Assembly: GCF_965638725.1 (NCBI RefSeq)
Contig: NC_134953.1
Span: 37,562,854 to 37,626,853, forward strand
DNA: 64,000 nucleotides
Direction: 5' to 3'
Source: Aptenodytes patagonicus
Taxonomy: Eukaryota; Chordata; Aves; Sphenisciformes; Spheniscidae
The stretch's first letter is position 1, and the number at the start of each line of letters is the position of its first letter. A program made the position numbers and the translations under genes. Below the pieces are notes generated by a model. The model was not told the origin of the DNA, did no database searches, and saw only the letters and a program-made list of their open reading frames with translations. Positions 24,201-39,200 of this stretch are shown here, one piece after another.

Positions 24201-27200
24201 ACAGTATTCGAGGTGCGGCCTCACCAGGGCCGAGTACAGGGGCACGATCACTTCCCTACTCCTGCTGGCCACACTATTTCTGGTACAGGCCAGGATGCCA
24301 TTGGCCTTCTTGGCCGCCTGGGCACACTGCCGGCTCATGTTCAGCCGGCTGTCGACCAACACCCCCAGGTCCTTTTCTGACAGGCACCGTTCCAGCCACT
24401 CTTCCCCAAGCCTGTAGCGCTGCATGGGCTTGTTGTGGCCAAAGTGCAGGACCCAGCACTTGGCCTTGTTGAACCTCATACAGTTGGCCTCGGCCCATCG
24501 ATCCAGCCTGTCCAGGTCCCTCTGCAGAGCCTTCCTACCCTCGAGCAGATCAACACTCCCACCCAACTTGGTGTCATCTCCAAACTTACTGACGGAGCAC
24601 TCGATCCCCTCATCCAGATCATTGATATTGAACAAGACCGGCCCCAAAACTGAGCCCTGGGGAACACCGCTCGTGACCGGCCGCCAACTGGATTGAACTC
24701 CATTCACCACAACTCTCTGGGCCCGGCCGTCCAGCCAGTTTTTGACCCAGCGCAGAGTACACCTGTCTAAGCCGGGAGCCGCCAGCTTCTCTAGGAGCAT
24801 GCTGTGGGAGACGGTGTCAAAGGCCTTCCTGAAGTCCAGGTAGACCACATCCACAGCCTTTCCCTCATCCACTAGGCGGGTCACCTGGTCATAGAAGGAG
24901 ATCAGGTTGGTCAAGCAGGACCTGCCTTTCATGAATCCGTGCTGGCTGGGCCAGATCCCCTGGTTGTCCCGCACATGCCTTGTGAGCGCCCTCAAGGTGA
25001 ACCGCTCCATAATCTTCCCCGGCACCGAGGTCAGGCTGACAGGCCTGTAGTTCCCCGGATCCTCCTTCCGGCCCTTCTTGTGGATGGGTGTCACATTGGC
25101 AAGCCTCCAGTCGTCCGGGACCTCCCCCGTTAACCAGGACTGCTGATAAATGATGGAGAGTGGCTTGGCGAGCACCCCCGCCAGCTCCCTCAGCACTCTC
25201 GGGTGGATCCCCTCCGGCCCCATAGACTTGTGAGCGTCCAGGTGGCGTAGCAGGTCATTGACTGCTTCCTCTTGGATTACGGGGGGTTCATCCTGCTCGT
25301 CATCCCTGTCTTCCACCTCGGGGGGCCGAGTATCCTAAGGATAACTGGTCTGCCTGTTAAAGACTAAGGCAAAGAAGGCATTGAGTACCTCCGCCTTTTC
25401 CTCATCCTCGGTGACAATGTTTCCCCCCCACATCCAATAAGGGATGGAGATTCTCCTTGGCTCTCTTCTTGTCATTAATATATTCGTAAAAACATTTTTT
25501 GTTGTCTCTAACGACAGCGGCCAGACTGCGTTCTAGCTGGGCTTTTGCCTTTCTCATTTCCTCTCTGCATGACCTAACGAGATCCCTGTACTCTTCTTGA
25601 GTCACCTGCCCCTTCTTCCACAAGTGGTAAACTCTCCTTTTTTTCCTGAGTCCCAAGCAAGAGCTCCCCGTTCAGCCAGGCCGGTCATCTTCCCCGCCCG
25701 TTCTTCTTACGGCGTACAGGGACAGCCTGCTCCTGCACCTTTAAGACTTCCTTCTTGAAGATCGTCCAGCCTTCCTGGACCCCTTTGCCCTTCAGGACCG
25801 TCTCCCAAGGGACTCTCTCAACCAGCGTCCTGAACAGGCCAAAGTCCGCCCTCCGGAAGTCCATGGTTGCGGTTTTGCTGGCCCCCCTCCTTACTTCACC
25901 AAGAATCGAGAATTCTACCATTTCATGGTCGCTAAGCCCAAGATGGCCTCCGACCACCACATCTCCACCAGTCCTTCTCTGTTTGTAAATAGCAGGTCAA
26001 GCGAGGCACCTCCCCTGGTAGGCTCGCTTACCAGCTTTGTCAGGAAGTTGTCTTCCACACACTCCAGGAACCTCCTAGACTGCTTCCTCTCTGCCGTGTT
26101 GTATTTCCAGCAGACATCCGGAAAGTTGAAGTCCCCCACGAGAACAAGGGCTAGCGATTGAGAGACTTCTGCCAGCCGCTTGTAGAACGCTTCATCTGCC
26201 CCTTCATCCTGGCTGGGTGGTCTATAACAGACTCCCAGCAGGATATCTGCCTCGGTGGCCTTCCCCCTCATCCTTACCCATAAACACTCGACCTTATCAT
26301 CATCACAATCGTTGAGCTCTAGACAATCGAAACACTCCCTAACATACAGAGCCACCCCACCACCTCTCCTTCCTCGCCTGTCCCTTCTGAAGAGTCTATA
26401 GCCATCCATTGCAGCACTCCAATCATGAGAGTCGCCCCACCATGTTTCTGTGATGGCGACTAAGTCATATCTCTCCCGCTGCACAATGGCTTCCAGCTCC
26501 TCCTGTTTGCCGCCCATGCTGCGTGCATTGGTGTAGATGCACTTGAGCTGGGCTATCGATTTCACCCCCGGCATCGGCACGCCACCCCTAGGCTCATCTC
26601 TAGTGAGCCTGGTTTTATCCCCTTCCCCCTTCGAACCTAGTTTAAAGCCCTCTCAGTGAGCCCCGCCAATTCATGAGCCATGATCCTTTTCCCCCTGTGA
26701 GACAGCTGGACTCCATCTGCCGCCAGCAGGCCCGGTGCCGTGTAAACCTCCCCGTGATCAAAAAAGCCAAAATTCCTGCGATGGCACCAGCCCCTGAGCC
26801 ACGTGTTGATCAGGTGTGTTTTCCTGCTCCTTTCGGTATCCTTCCCTGCCACTGTAGGGATAGAGGAAAACACTACCTGTGCTCCCAATCTTTCAACCAG
26901 TCGCCCCAGTGCCCTGAAGTCCCTTTTGATCACTGCAGGACTTCTCTCTGCAACCTCATCACTGCCAGCCTGTCCATAACCAGCAGCGGGCAGTAATCAG
27001 AAGACCGTACCAGACCATTAAATGAAACTTCAACGACACGTAACAATAACGAGAGCTGTGCTCAGAGCTTATTGCTCACTGTAGTCTGAAGGGGTTTTGA
27101 TAAGGTAATGCCTTACATCCTCTAGACTTAGCAACAATGCCCTATGATTGTCATACAGAGAATCTTCATCTCTTCAACAAAAGGAATCCATGAGCATGCA

Positions 27201-30200
27201 TCCTCACAAAACAATAAGCACTGTCCTGCTGGAGCCAAAGCTGTTATCTTCTACTTGGGTTCTTCTTTGGGAACGCCACAACATGCAAACTAGCCAACCG
27301 TTTTCAATGCAAAACAACTCCTAATGCCCCCAAGCCCTTTTAAACTAGGATTTTCTGTTCAGAGCACTATAATTACCCATGAGTTCACAGCTAGCCCACC
27401 AGCCAAAAATAAAAATAACAGCCCTGACCTAACTAGACATATTTCTTTTTGATAATTGGCTAGGTAATATTGTTGTATACAGTCCAATTCACATGATCAC
27501 CATCCTATTATTTTTCTTAACTCAAGTTCATATGACAAAAATAATCATTATCATGAATAACAAAATTACTCGCTCAGCTTGGATGCCAGTTCTTGGAGAG
27601 CAGCTTCTTGGTCTTGACATATCCTTTTCAGTTGCTTGTTCTTTTCCTGAAGTTTAAGGAACTCCTTAAAACAAAAAACAAAACAAACAAACAACAAAAA
27701 AACCCCAATTATTCTCAAAATTGTATTTGTCTACTGCCTAGAATATTGCTACTACCCAAAGCTGATCTTACTGAGAAAGCCAAGTGAATGAATGATCCAT
27801 CACACTATTAAGATTCCCAAATCCAACTCGAACAGCAACAACTTGGGATTAAACACTCTTAGACCCCAAGAGATGAAGCATTTTTGCTTCTGCGGTCCTC
27901 TCCACGAAGAAAATAAAAACAATTGATTGCAGAGATCAACCACACTATATAGCCGTATATACCAAGCCAGAGAGAAGTTGAAGCACTTTCTGGCCTACGA
28001 TGAGAAGACAGAGTTTTCAGTACAACTGAGAAAGGAAAATGAGGATTTCATTTCTTATTCAAAGCACTGAAGGCTGATCTGAGGACTAAATGGGGAGTAA
28101 AAAAAAAACTTTTTTTTTCTTAATCTATTTGTAAGACTACGTTAATCTAATCTTTCTTATCTACTTGCAGAAATTCTTAAAAATACCATATCTAAGTCCA
28201 TAATTAACTTTGCAGTCAATTTCTAAATTACTAGTCAAGTTTTATTGCAGAATTTACTTTTTTAAGGTTAATTATTTCTTGGGTCTCTATTCTCAGATGA
28301 GATACAGTTTCCTTCTCCTTTTGAAGATCACCCTCTAAGGTTTGCCGCCACTCTTTTTCTATCTTCAAATCTGTTTCCAGCTGAAGCCTAGAATATGCAA
28401 AACAAAAAAACCTATCACTGTGCACAACAGTATCGTTTTTAAAAAATAAAACCGAGTTTATTTCTGGGTGCAATATACTATTATCATAATAAACAAATGA
28501 TCAACTTACACCTTTTCTAAAACAGAAATAACTTATCAATATCATAATATTTTAGACATCAGTGTAATAAATAAATAAAACAAAACACTGTCACTTAGAA
28601 AATGCTTTTAAAAAGAAATGTATTTGAAGGACCAAGAATATGGCATCATTTTGAAGAGCTGACCTTTGTAATAAATGAGCAAGAGAAGATTAACCACAAA
28701 ATTCTAAAGTATTTTTAAAACATGCATAAGGGAAAGCCCCCTTAACCTTACATAGCTTGTTTCTAAAATAAAACAAACCAACCAACCACACTGCCATTGG
28801 TGATGCAGACGACGACTGTATGTATCTCTGGTGCTCATAAAAGTTATTTAATATTACACCCTTAGATGTGAATCTTTTATTTTAGACTAAGGCTTATGGC
28901 ATTTTGAACAGAATTGAAAATAAAGGAGGAAGGACTTTAAATTACTATTTTTATTGAGCTTCCTACATAACTGAGGTTCAACATAAAGAAGGATCTAAAT
29001 TCTATTAGTTTAACTGGAGTCCAGTTAAAGGAATTAGGGCTACTCTGATGGAAGAGCCACTCTAGCTGGAATTTCACTATCAGTTTCATGGAAGAGTTGG
29101 TGTTTAGAATGTTACGGAGAAACCAAAGGATGGAAGCACACTGCTCAACTTTCTAGATCTAAATTGTGCCAACACAATAAAAGAGGAAAAAATCTGAGAG
29201 TAGTCATGCAAGGTTTTTTGATGTAAAACCTGTATCCACATTAATTTTCCTGTTTTAAAACCAAAACCATTTTTAAAGGAAAGACTTACATTTTGGGACA
29301 CTACCTCTGCATCTGGCTGGAAAAGATCAGAAGTGAACATGACCTTGAGGTTTCAGAATTGCAGAATTCTAAGGCTGGGGTCTGAACTGTTCTTTTGCCA
29401 AAATCTGCAAAGATGACTGTGGTAGTAAAGTGAACATTTGTCATGACAGTTAAACAAGTTTATTAACATGCAGAGTTGTAAGAGAGGCAGGGTGGGCTAA
29501 TAATTGGATTGGAAATCACTAATTTTTAAGTCCCAATCCTTGTTGTGCCACAGATTTGCACTGCCTTAAATAATTTACTTGTTATCTTTCCAAACAGGGA
29601 AAACACCTGCCCTTACGGGGAGCTTTCTACATTACATATTTATTTAAATCAGTACTGAAGGATTTAACAGGAGAAAGGGTAGAGGGTTGGCTTTTATATT
29701 ACTTTTTAATACTTATGATTCCAGTGGATTTTTATTTTTTATTTCCTGCACAGTGATAAGTTAAACCACTTCTACCTTATCCATAAGCCTGATCAATTAA
29801 ACTATTCTTATGCCATTTCTGTTTAAGTTTATACTACTACATACTTGTGGGTTTTGTTAAGTGTGTATTACTACTACTACACTACGTATTTTCCCCCACT
29901 TGTGATAATTTCCTTGTGAATTAAGGTGGCATTTTTAGACAAAAAATAATGCTGTTCTTCCCCCTCCTTTCAAGCTGCACACCATTTTAGAGGCGCCCAA
30001 AGGTAGCTTGACTTTCTTGGAACGGCATATTTTCTTTCACCTTGCCAGTACCTAACATGAAGATCTTTAGTATTTACATTCTGTTCAAAACCATTTATCA
30101 ACAACCAGCCTGTATTAAGACACGGGACATATTGCAATGTAGAATGTTTACTGCTGTGTATTTTTCCAAGCAGGAAAGATATACTTACAGCTGTTTCTCC

Positions 30201-33200
30201 TTCTGGGAAAACTCTTTCTGCAGACTTTCAGATTTAGTCACATATTCCTGTTTAAGTTTCTCATCCTCGGCCTCAGCCTCCATTTGAGCCTTCTCTGCTT
30301 GCTGCAATCTGGTGTAATTCAAATCAACTTTGGGTAAAACTGAAGCTAGAACTAGGGTGTAGAGGGTGAAGAAGACAAATAAAAGAAAAATGGGGAAATA
30401 GAAACATTTCTAAATAAAAACAAAGTTTGGGGGAAACTCACAAACTCAAACGAGAAATCCATACAATGCCTAGAGAACTAGCTCCTATTTTTCCATACAG
30501 TAAGAGAGTAATCACTGTAAGTAATCACTGTTTTATTTTATGCTCATGAATAACAGATGCCAAAGCATGATGATACATATTTTAGAATTGAAGCATATAC
30601 CTTAATGCTTTTTTTTTTCCTTTAGCATATGTTCATGTGTTATTTTTGGAAGCTTTTTTTTTTTTAAATAAATCCTGTAAAAGTACTTGGCTTGTACTAA
30701 TCACCCATTAAGACAGGGCAGAGCATGTGTTGTGCAAAAGCAGCTCAAAACAATTCAGGCATAAGGCTGAATACAGAGCACTGCAATCAAGACAGCAAAA
30801 AAACTTAACTAGCCTAATACAACAAGACACACCCTGACAGGTCCCACTACATTTATAGAACTACCTCAACTACATCATATCATGAAATTAATTTAAATGA
30901 TCTGTATTAAAAATAATGCATTCTTACACTGGTTAAAATAGCTCCATACTATAGACAAAATAAATTAAACTAATTAATCAAGAAGTGAGAGATTTTTTTT
31001 GTTTATTTAATCTTTCCTTTCCGAATTCCAGGGGTTTGTTTCTGCTTCAGTTAGCACTCCCCTCGGAATCCATTAGTTCACTGTGGTTCCTCTCTGCTTG
31101 GTCACCTCTTCAGTCCAAAAAAAGATGGATGTAACATAACAAAAGTAAAGGTACTAAAATGGAACTTTTGCTGGACGTGGCTACACCTGTCTTGATGAAA
31201 AAGCAGGAGAGTAAAAGAGCCTGTAAAATACCACTGAATGTCCCCACCTGCTGTGCCTTGTGTAACAAAACTGTTTCAAGGGCCTCCCCGGTAAGTGATG
31301 GGAGAAATCTGTGATACTCTCGTGCTTGATTTTTCACTTCCCAGCAGCTAGCTGAATGCAGAGTAACTCACAACTCCCAATGTCAGTTACAAAGAAATGT
31401 AAGTCAGCAATATGTCTACATTTGTGCTTCTACTGATGAAGTTGCACCAGCAGGAGTTTCCAAAAGCTGCCAGTAAACAAATGAAAAAAGACTGGAATTA
31501 AACTACCTTATAAAGTGTGTACTATCTCATTCAACTAAACCAGTTGTTTTAAGAATGTTCCCAGTCACATTTGCAATGGTAGTGCACAGAGGGCCAAAAC
31601 ACATACAGAAAGGAGAATACTGGGAAAAAGCAGGGTCAATTCACTGGGCAAAAGAAGCTGAATGAAGCTACACAAGACAGTAACACCAAAAGCAAGTTAA
31701 AACTCTCCCTGAATCACAAATTAAACTGCAGTGTAGTTTCCACAACCAAGGTAGAAAGGGAGCTTGCTACCCAAGAAACACACTAGCCAACCCAGGCTAC
31801 AGCACCATCCTCTAGACTAGCACCAAGGCTAACTGCACCACTGTAATTCAGACAAATGCTGAGCTGGACTGAGTTCGCAGCAGGATCTGCGATTCAGATG
31901 ACACTGAGGCAGATACTTGTTTGCATAGATGACCGTGAGATGGTTAACGCTCCCATTTCCGCTATGGTCTACTTGTTTTATTCAGTGTTTCTGGTTTGGG
32001 TTTTCTTTGAGGATGGGAGATATTTATTCTTCTTTTTTAGCAGCCAACCCATGTTAAAGGCTCTTTCTGATTCCAAACCAAGGAATAAGGTAATATACAA
32101 TCATGGAGTAGAAACCCATTCTGTATTATTGCATCCTGCCCCCACTTTTGCAAACACATCCCCTTCTGCTGAAAGACCCTAAGATTCCTTTCCCAGTCAA
32201 CTTCCCCTCGACACTTCAGAGCAAACAGCGGGAAGCGCATCAAGGGCAGTCAGCAGCTAAAACTCTTATTTCTGCAGTGCAGGCAAGCAGCAACTCAAAG
32301 CAGAAATATGCCTAATGATGGGTGGAGGGACGGAAAAGGGGTTGGGCAAAACCACAGGTTATGATTACAGTGTAGACAAAGCACAGACAGGCAAGATCCT
32401 TAGCTGACAAACAAGTTCGACAAGTTCAGGATCTGGGCCCTGAATGTAAACCCTATTTATTACTACAGCTTCCACTGCAGCTATCATGGTGCAGCTGTTC
32501 TAGGCAGGAGTCACAGCTACAAAATTTGCTAGAGCACGCTGCCCTCCCTGTCTGGAGCCCCATCCAAGTCCAGGCTCCAAACACATTTTAACTCTGTGAA
32601 AATATTTTACCCCACATCACGTCAGCAAAATGGAATTGTGCTTTAGCTGTTTTATCCCCAAACCCTGTAATTCTTCCACTGTACATACTGAACATATATG
32701 TTGACACCACCCTCTTTTTTTAAATATATTGTTCTGATATAGCACTCAAACCCCCTTCCCCCAAACTCCGTCACGCTGTTTAAGAAAACAGTGCTAGTTA
32801 CAACCAAAAAACCCAACAGAGAGCATGCTTTTGGGATAAATACAGCCTAAAAGTGAAAGAAATAAGCAGGGGAGAAGGGAAATACTAGTCAGAAGGGCTA
32901 CTTTTAAAATCTATTAGTACCGTAAAGAATAGGAAAAAATCACTAGATTAGAAACAAATGTCATAAAAATGTACAGTCAAAGTAAAGATAGCTAACCTTT
33001 TAAAATAAACTTTGTCTGGCAATTAAGAAGTGATTAAATAGCATTATAAAACTAGCTTAGATTTGCTTAATAATAGTGCAATCTTTTTTTTTTTTTTTTT
33101 TTTTTTAGGAGGGGTAAAATGAGATCGGAGATGATGTTCTTTCAGAAAACAAAATAGAACCCAGCTACGATCAGTTACAGTGCAGGATTTCTAATACCAC

Positions 33201-36200
33201 TTTATATTTAAAATTGTAATTTTAGAATTCTTAAGGTGTATTTTATCAGTAATTATTTAAACACAACAGATCTGGAGGAGCTTTCAGAATGATATATCTT
33301 TGACAAGTTTATACTGGTGCTGAGCTTCATTGCTGGCACATTTGACGAATGACATTGCAATAGTCCTAGTTTGAGTTAACAGATCTTTGTCACTTCATGA
33401 ATGCAGTGGACAAAAATCAAAGACAGATGAAGGCAGCAAAATAGTAAAAACAAAAATTGGGGTAAAAAGAAAAAGAAAAAAGAGGAAAAAAGGATGTCAA
33501 TAAAAGAATATTCATGTCACTTTTTTTTTTTAAATACATAACCATGTTTTTCATAATCAGATTTAAATGAAAAAAAAAGACATGTCAAACACCAACATGA
33601 CAGGGCTTATGGATATGTTATATTTTACAATTAAAAAGATCAATGTTGCATATAGGCCACTAAATTAAAACATATGAATCACATTTTAATATTATGTAAT
33701 ACATGCAGTCTAACCATAATGTAAATTCATGTACCGGAATTTTAGTCTTTCACTTTTCAACCTTTCAGTGTAAAAACTCATTACGTCATTGAAAATAATG
33801 GTACTTCCAAAGCAACGGACAACAATTTCAAGAGCTTCAGCAAATACAGCAATGATCCATTAAGGCATTAAATGTTTATATTAAGCACATGCTTAAGTAT
33901 AAGCAAGATTAATGCTTTGGTTTCTATTGCATTTCATTCAGGTGGGGGGAAAAAAAAAAGAGGTAATAATGAATCAGAATTTTGAAGCAGCTGAAAGAAC
34001 AACTTTTGATATCAGCACAAAAACCTAGGACTGGAAGAAAAATGGTGGAGGAAGAAAAATGAAAGATTAAGTTTGTATTTAAAATAAGTGTATTTGTTAA
34101 AAAGAAAAAAAAAAACCAAACAGTAAAGCACTAGTTAAAGTTTCAGAAAGGTTGTTTTTAAATTTTCTAGTTGAAAGTTACATTTCAGTGGCAACTGTGT
34201 AGGAATGAAGTAAAATGTAAGGGGATGGAGAAATGAATGAAGAAAAACAAAGATGGACCTGTACCTTTGTTCTAGTTGTTTCATAGTTGCATTAATTTGA
34301 TTGGTCTTATCCTCTAATCGACCAATTATTTCATTCTTTTCTTTCATAGCATCTTCAGAAACCTGTGTTACAAAAAAGGTTAAAACTGAAGTAGGTATAC
34401 ATTACACTGTTACTTCATGGGTTTTTTTTTCTTCAATATCTAAAGGGAAAAATATTAAAATGGCTTCAGGTTTTGATTCTTTTTAACCATTCCAATCTAA
34501 AAAATGTAGCTGACAGTATTTAAAATTTTATGCCTAGCAAATTTGTAGTTTTGTACTTTGCAAGTGTAGATGCTATTTAATAAGTATACATTTTTCATTT
34601 TGGTTTCCTTTCTTAGTTAATCATTTTGCAAGTCAACTTAAATTCACTGATCATCGTTTTAAGTAGCTCATCAGAACCGTACCAATAACAAGCTAAGATG
34701 CTTAGTCCTGGAAATCCTAAGGTTCTCCAACTCTTATCAAACTACCATATGCACCTAAAAATCTTTTAAGAATTTTACTAACACATTTCACAATTTTGAT
34801 TGCTTGCAGAGCTGTTACAACCACAGCTTGAAGATCTAAATAAAAGGTAGAGCATTATCCTTGCTATACAGATCAACACTATCAACTGGTCCCTAAACAG
34901 CAGAGGTTGGGCATGACTAAACCGTTTTACTCTGCCCAGGAAGAGTATCTGAATGTCATTAAGCGAAATCAGTGTTACCCACAGTCCCCAGAAGTACAGC
35001 TTTAAAAGAAAAACAAACCCCTACAGATCCTAACATACTGAAGGACATTCTCTTCTTATTTTTCTTTCCAGCTCTATTTTTATTTCTCTTCCTCTAGTCC
35101 AGTTTCCTCACAGTTGCAGGTGGAAAAGTAGCATGCTTTGTCCACCATCTCAATTACGTCTCTGCAACATCTTAATTTTTTTCCTCTCATTCTGCCAGAT
35201 TTGACTGGTTTCTTGTGCTGTTTTTGATAATTTATTCCATAAATCAAATTTATGTTCTGCATAAATAATTCACTGCTAAACTTCCCTGGTGTTTGGTCAC
35301 TTGTTAACTGCATGTTGGGTCTCTGAGATCCATATTCTCCCAAAGAAGCATTGCATTGTTACAGATTTTCTTAATTTGTTAACAGATTAAAAAAAAACCA
35401 ACCTGTAATTAGCTTTTTCCATTTAACACAACCTTGTTTTCCAAATGCCTTTCCTTACTTTGAAAGTTCAGATCTCCTCTTTAACTCCTCACCACGTGCC
35501 TACATTCTCGTTTTTTTTATACAACGCAGGCCAAAAAGTGTCATTATCACTAGATATACTATTACTCTCTCTATTCCACACAGCACGTTATTAGGCCATG
35601 ATCTTATTCTCATGCTCTTTTCTTCTATAAACCCACTAACATTAAGTGACTGCCTTAAGAACTGCTTTGTGTGAAATCATGCTTGCATCAGTAATGTTCC
35701 AAAATGACAAGCTGACCTAAGAAGCGGAAGGAAACCAAAAATTACGGAAACAGCAGTAGTTAACTAAACAAAATGGTAATGCATCTCTCTCACTCCAGTC
35801 AAAGTCGTTTCATCAGTTTAACAGCAGATTGTTCCTTTACCTGCAGCTTTTGGTACATTTCCATGTTAATTGCTTTAACTTCATCAAGCTGCTGTCGAAG
35901 GCCTATGAGGGTATCCTGCTTCTCGTGGATGTCCTTCTCCAGCAACTTCATTGCAAGTTCTATCTCATGTTTCATACTAACTTGAACCACTAACTCATTC
36001 TCCATATCCTATAAAACACAAACACAATGCAACAGAGAATATTTAAATAATTATGCAACATTTTATCACTGTTTTGAAAAAGACAAAAGTTAATTCTAAC
36101 AGAGCTGCAGCACCACCTATTTCACCACTTCAGAAATTCTGCCCCTCTTTAACTTTGCAAATTATCCACTACACAAACATTACGCTCTCATGTACTTAGT

Positions 36201-39200
36201 GACCGATGTTGTTTTTTTAACTCTAGGAGAAGACAACTCACATAATAAGAAATTAGTCTGCCAGTGTTGCATAGAGTTGCCTAAGTATTAATTACAAAAA
36301 TAGAACTAAAGGATTTCTATTTTCACAAGATTTAGCATACATACAGAGCATACAGTATTGCTAACAATTTGCCTAAAAATTTCTCAAAGAAAATGTATTT
36401 TCTTTACTATGCTTTAGCAACATTGTTACAGAAATATTGATGTATTGATTGCTTCGTTAAAAAAACCTTTTTATTACAGTCAGAGAAAAGGTCATTAAAG
36501 TTGATTAAAGGCAGCATCTAAGCTCAGCAAAAGCAAAATAGAAATATTTATATACTGACTCTTCTCAAGCATAATATTTTCTAGAAGTGCTGTGTAATCC
36601 TAGAAAAGAACACTTACTTGTCGAAGTTGTGATTCTTCTCGAAGCTGTCGACGTGCTTCATTGTACATTTCATCTAAACCCTGCCTGGAGTGTTTGTATG
36701 TTTGAAGTTCTGCTTCAACATCCACCTTAGTTGCCTACAAAGATAGAGAGAATCTATCTTTCTTCACCACAAGTTTAGCAATTAATAGCATAAATCTATC
36801 ACTTGTGGGAAAAGAAAAAAGCTTAAAAATACATTCTCTAAGCACAGTACAAACATGGAAAGAGCTGTTTCTGCTATGCGGTCATCAGTTTTATAATGAG
36901 AATTGAGTAAATCTAGCAAAACAAACATCTGTACTGCAGTACAGTCCTTCAGTAAGTCACTCTAATACACAACTGTTTCAGTACTGAGCAATCCAAACAC
37001 CTGCTTAACCTGTGCTTTTACCAATTATCCTGTAAAACACATACAAGAAGTTACATATGGAGCTACAAATCACAGCTTAAAAAAAAAGTTCAGCAATTGG
37101 ATACACGATTACTCCAAATGACATTCTATATAATGAGACAGGTCAGAATAGACAGTTTGCCAACTAAAACACACACTATTTTGACAAGATTTTCAGATAA
37201 TATTGCCTTAAATGCTCTTAGATATAGCTTACAGTCTACAGAAAACAGGAAGAAGGGAAGAAAAACAGAAAGAATACAAGGAAAAATGCTACAAAATTTG
37301 CACATGGTTATAAAACAATCTAGTGTCCTATAATTTTGATATATTTATGCCATTATAAAGCTTCACAGATTTAATAGGTCCTTTCCCTAATAAAAGTTGT
37401 TTTAGATTTGGCCCAGCTACTGATTACTTCAAGTTGCAATGTAAGAACATTTGAATGACAATGAACCACATGATGTTACTACGTTAAATGTGGTAAAACT
37501 GACATACCTCTAGATGATGCTGTGTTTTCATTAAAATAAGAGTATTTTCACTCCTTAATTGATGGTTTTCTTCCTGAAGTTTAATTATATTATTTTTGGC
37601 TATAGCTAACTGAAAAGAAAAAAAAAAAGGGGGGGGGGGGGGAAGGAAAAGCAGCGTGATCTCTTTTGTGAGTGGAAATAAAGAAAAAAATGTTCTGATG
37701 AATGCAAGACCAAGACATTCTCTGCTCTATTCTCATAGTCTACCAAACAGAGGTTTAATTGTTTTTAAAGAAAACATAAAGCTCCTGGTTTTAGTAACGA
37801 GTCACTTTCATTACACAACAGCATGCGTATTAAAGATACTTCATTATTTCATGTCTGGTAAAGAATATGCTTTCTTTTCATTGCTTCATTATGACTTAAA
37901 GACCCTCAATTCCCTTTCCTCATCCTAATTTTTTTCTTTCTATTTGGATTCAAATATATCCAGTTTTGTTCTTTTTTGGACATCTTAATATATCATATGG
38001 AGCAATTTACCTAAGAAAACCTCTCCCTGATGAAAAGAAAACATATTTACAAAAAAGGAAACATTATAACGGGGCCCTACAGTATATACCTTAATGTCAG
38101 AATTATAAACCAGCTGATCAAAATAGGTAGACAATTGAGCTGAAGGCTTGTAAAGGAACCAGAATACTCTGAGAATTAACACTCAGAAAAAATGTTTTCC
38201 CTCTATCTGGATACATTAATACCCAGAGTGAGCTAGCTATCCCTTCAACAGCTGAATTTAGACATTCCAATTTTCCACTTCATTAACTATTTCTCAAGCA
38301 GCTCGCATTAAAAAAACCTGTACTTTCTCTTATAAAGCTAAAAATATTGGAATCTAGTCAAGCAGCAAAGATAACCCGAAATATAGGATATAAATACAAA
38401 ACCAGAGCTAGACAAGTCTAAAAACTGTATATAAGCATATGGTAAATAAGCAAGAAACAATCCTTTGGCTAAAGCTGAGAACAGTAACAGAAATTGCTTG
38501 GTGAACTACTTTCTGTCTCTTTGTAGCAACTGGTGTCATCCATTATGGACTAGTCATCTGCACAAAATCAGACTGACAGCTGGCATTAAGAAAGGCTTCT
38601 CTTCTGGTTTTGTCCAAAGCGGGAAATTGAGATGTTCTACAGAATTAATTTACTGATGCTGCAGGCTACCTAGGCAAGCTGACTTCAAATGCCTGCATCT
38701 ACTGCACCTTTTCCTCAAGCCAAAATAAAGGTATTTGAACATATTATACAGAACTTACATAGATTAAAATAATTTAAGTATATTTAGAAAAATAGTGTTT
38801 GAGAGTAAATAATATCTATTACACATTACTAAAAGAAAATAATACCTCTTCGATCAGTTTAGTGTTTGATTTCTCTAGTGAATCAACTCTTGCATGTAGA
38901 CTGCTAACTGTGCTACTGAAAGAGAAAAAGAAAAAACTTATTCAAAATTACATCAAAACTCATTCAACCAAGCTCAAAGGCTTTAATGCGAGGTACAGTG
39001 ATTAATGGCTAAGTGCTAAAAGGTCTGCTCCCATTATTTGAGGTTTTCCTAAATATAAGAAAATTAGTCTCCCTTGTTGAACATTTATATACTTCTTTCC
39101 AACTCCCAATGTCATCCCTGTCACTTAAACTCCTGGTTGCGTGTGAGTATACATGTATTCTCCCCTTCCTTTATCCTCACAACTATATTGTATCCAAACG

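Larger units (their letters stand above)
23699..27015 (-). mobile_element. CR1 LINE, 5'-truncated, in RUFY2 intron 15
   Basis: A 3.3 kb CR1 non-LTR retrotransposon in the same orientation as RUFY2. The 3' terminus at about 23699 shows the CR1 octamer-like repeat ATTCTATG and the conserved 3'UTR. Reading towards higher coordinates come the reverse transcriptase, the endonuclease and the C-terminal esterase-like part of ORF1, after which similarity stops near 27015. The copy is decayed, with frameshifts near 25425, 25640, 25690 and 25960 and a TAG at 25335-25337. No target-site duplication was recognised, as is usual for CR1. Confidence 0.95.

Noticed and set aside
23788-24696. Plus-strand open frames of 70-169 codons over the CR1
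   Set aside because: Antisense shadows of the CR1 reverse transcriptase.
27561-27570. In-frame TAA at the end of RUFY2 exon 15 as a premature stop
   Set aside because: The TAA lies inside the GTAATT donor. Splicing to exon 16 completes a Glu codon and continues to the FYVE domain.
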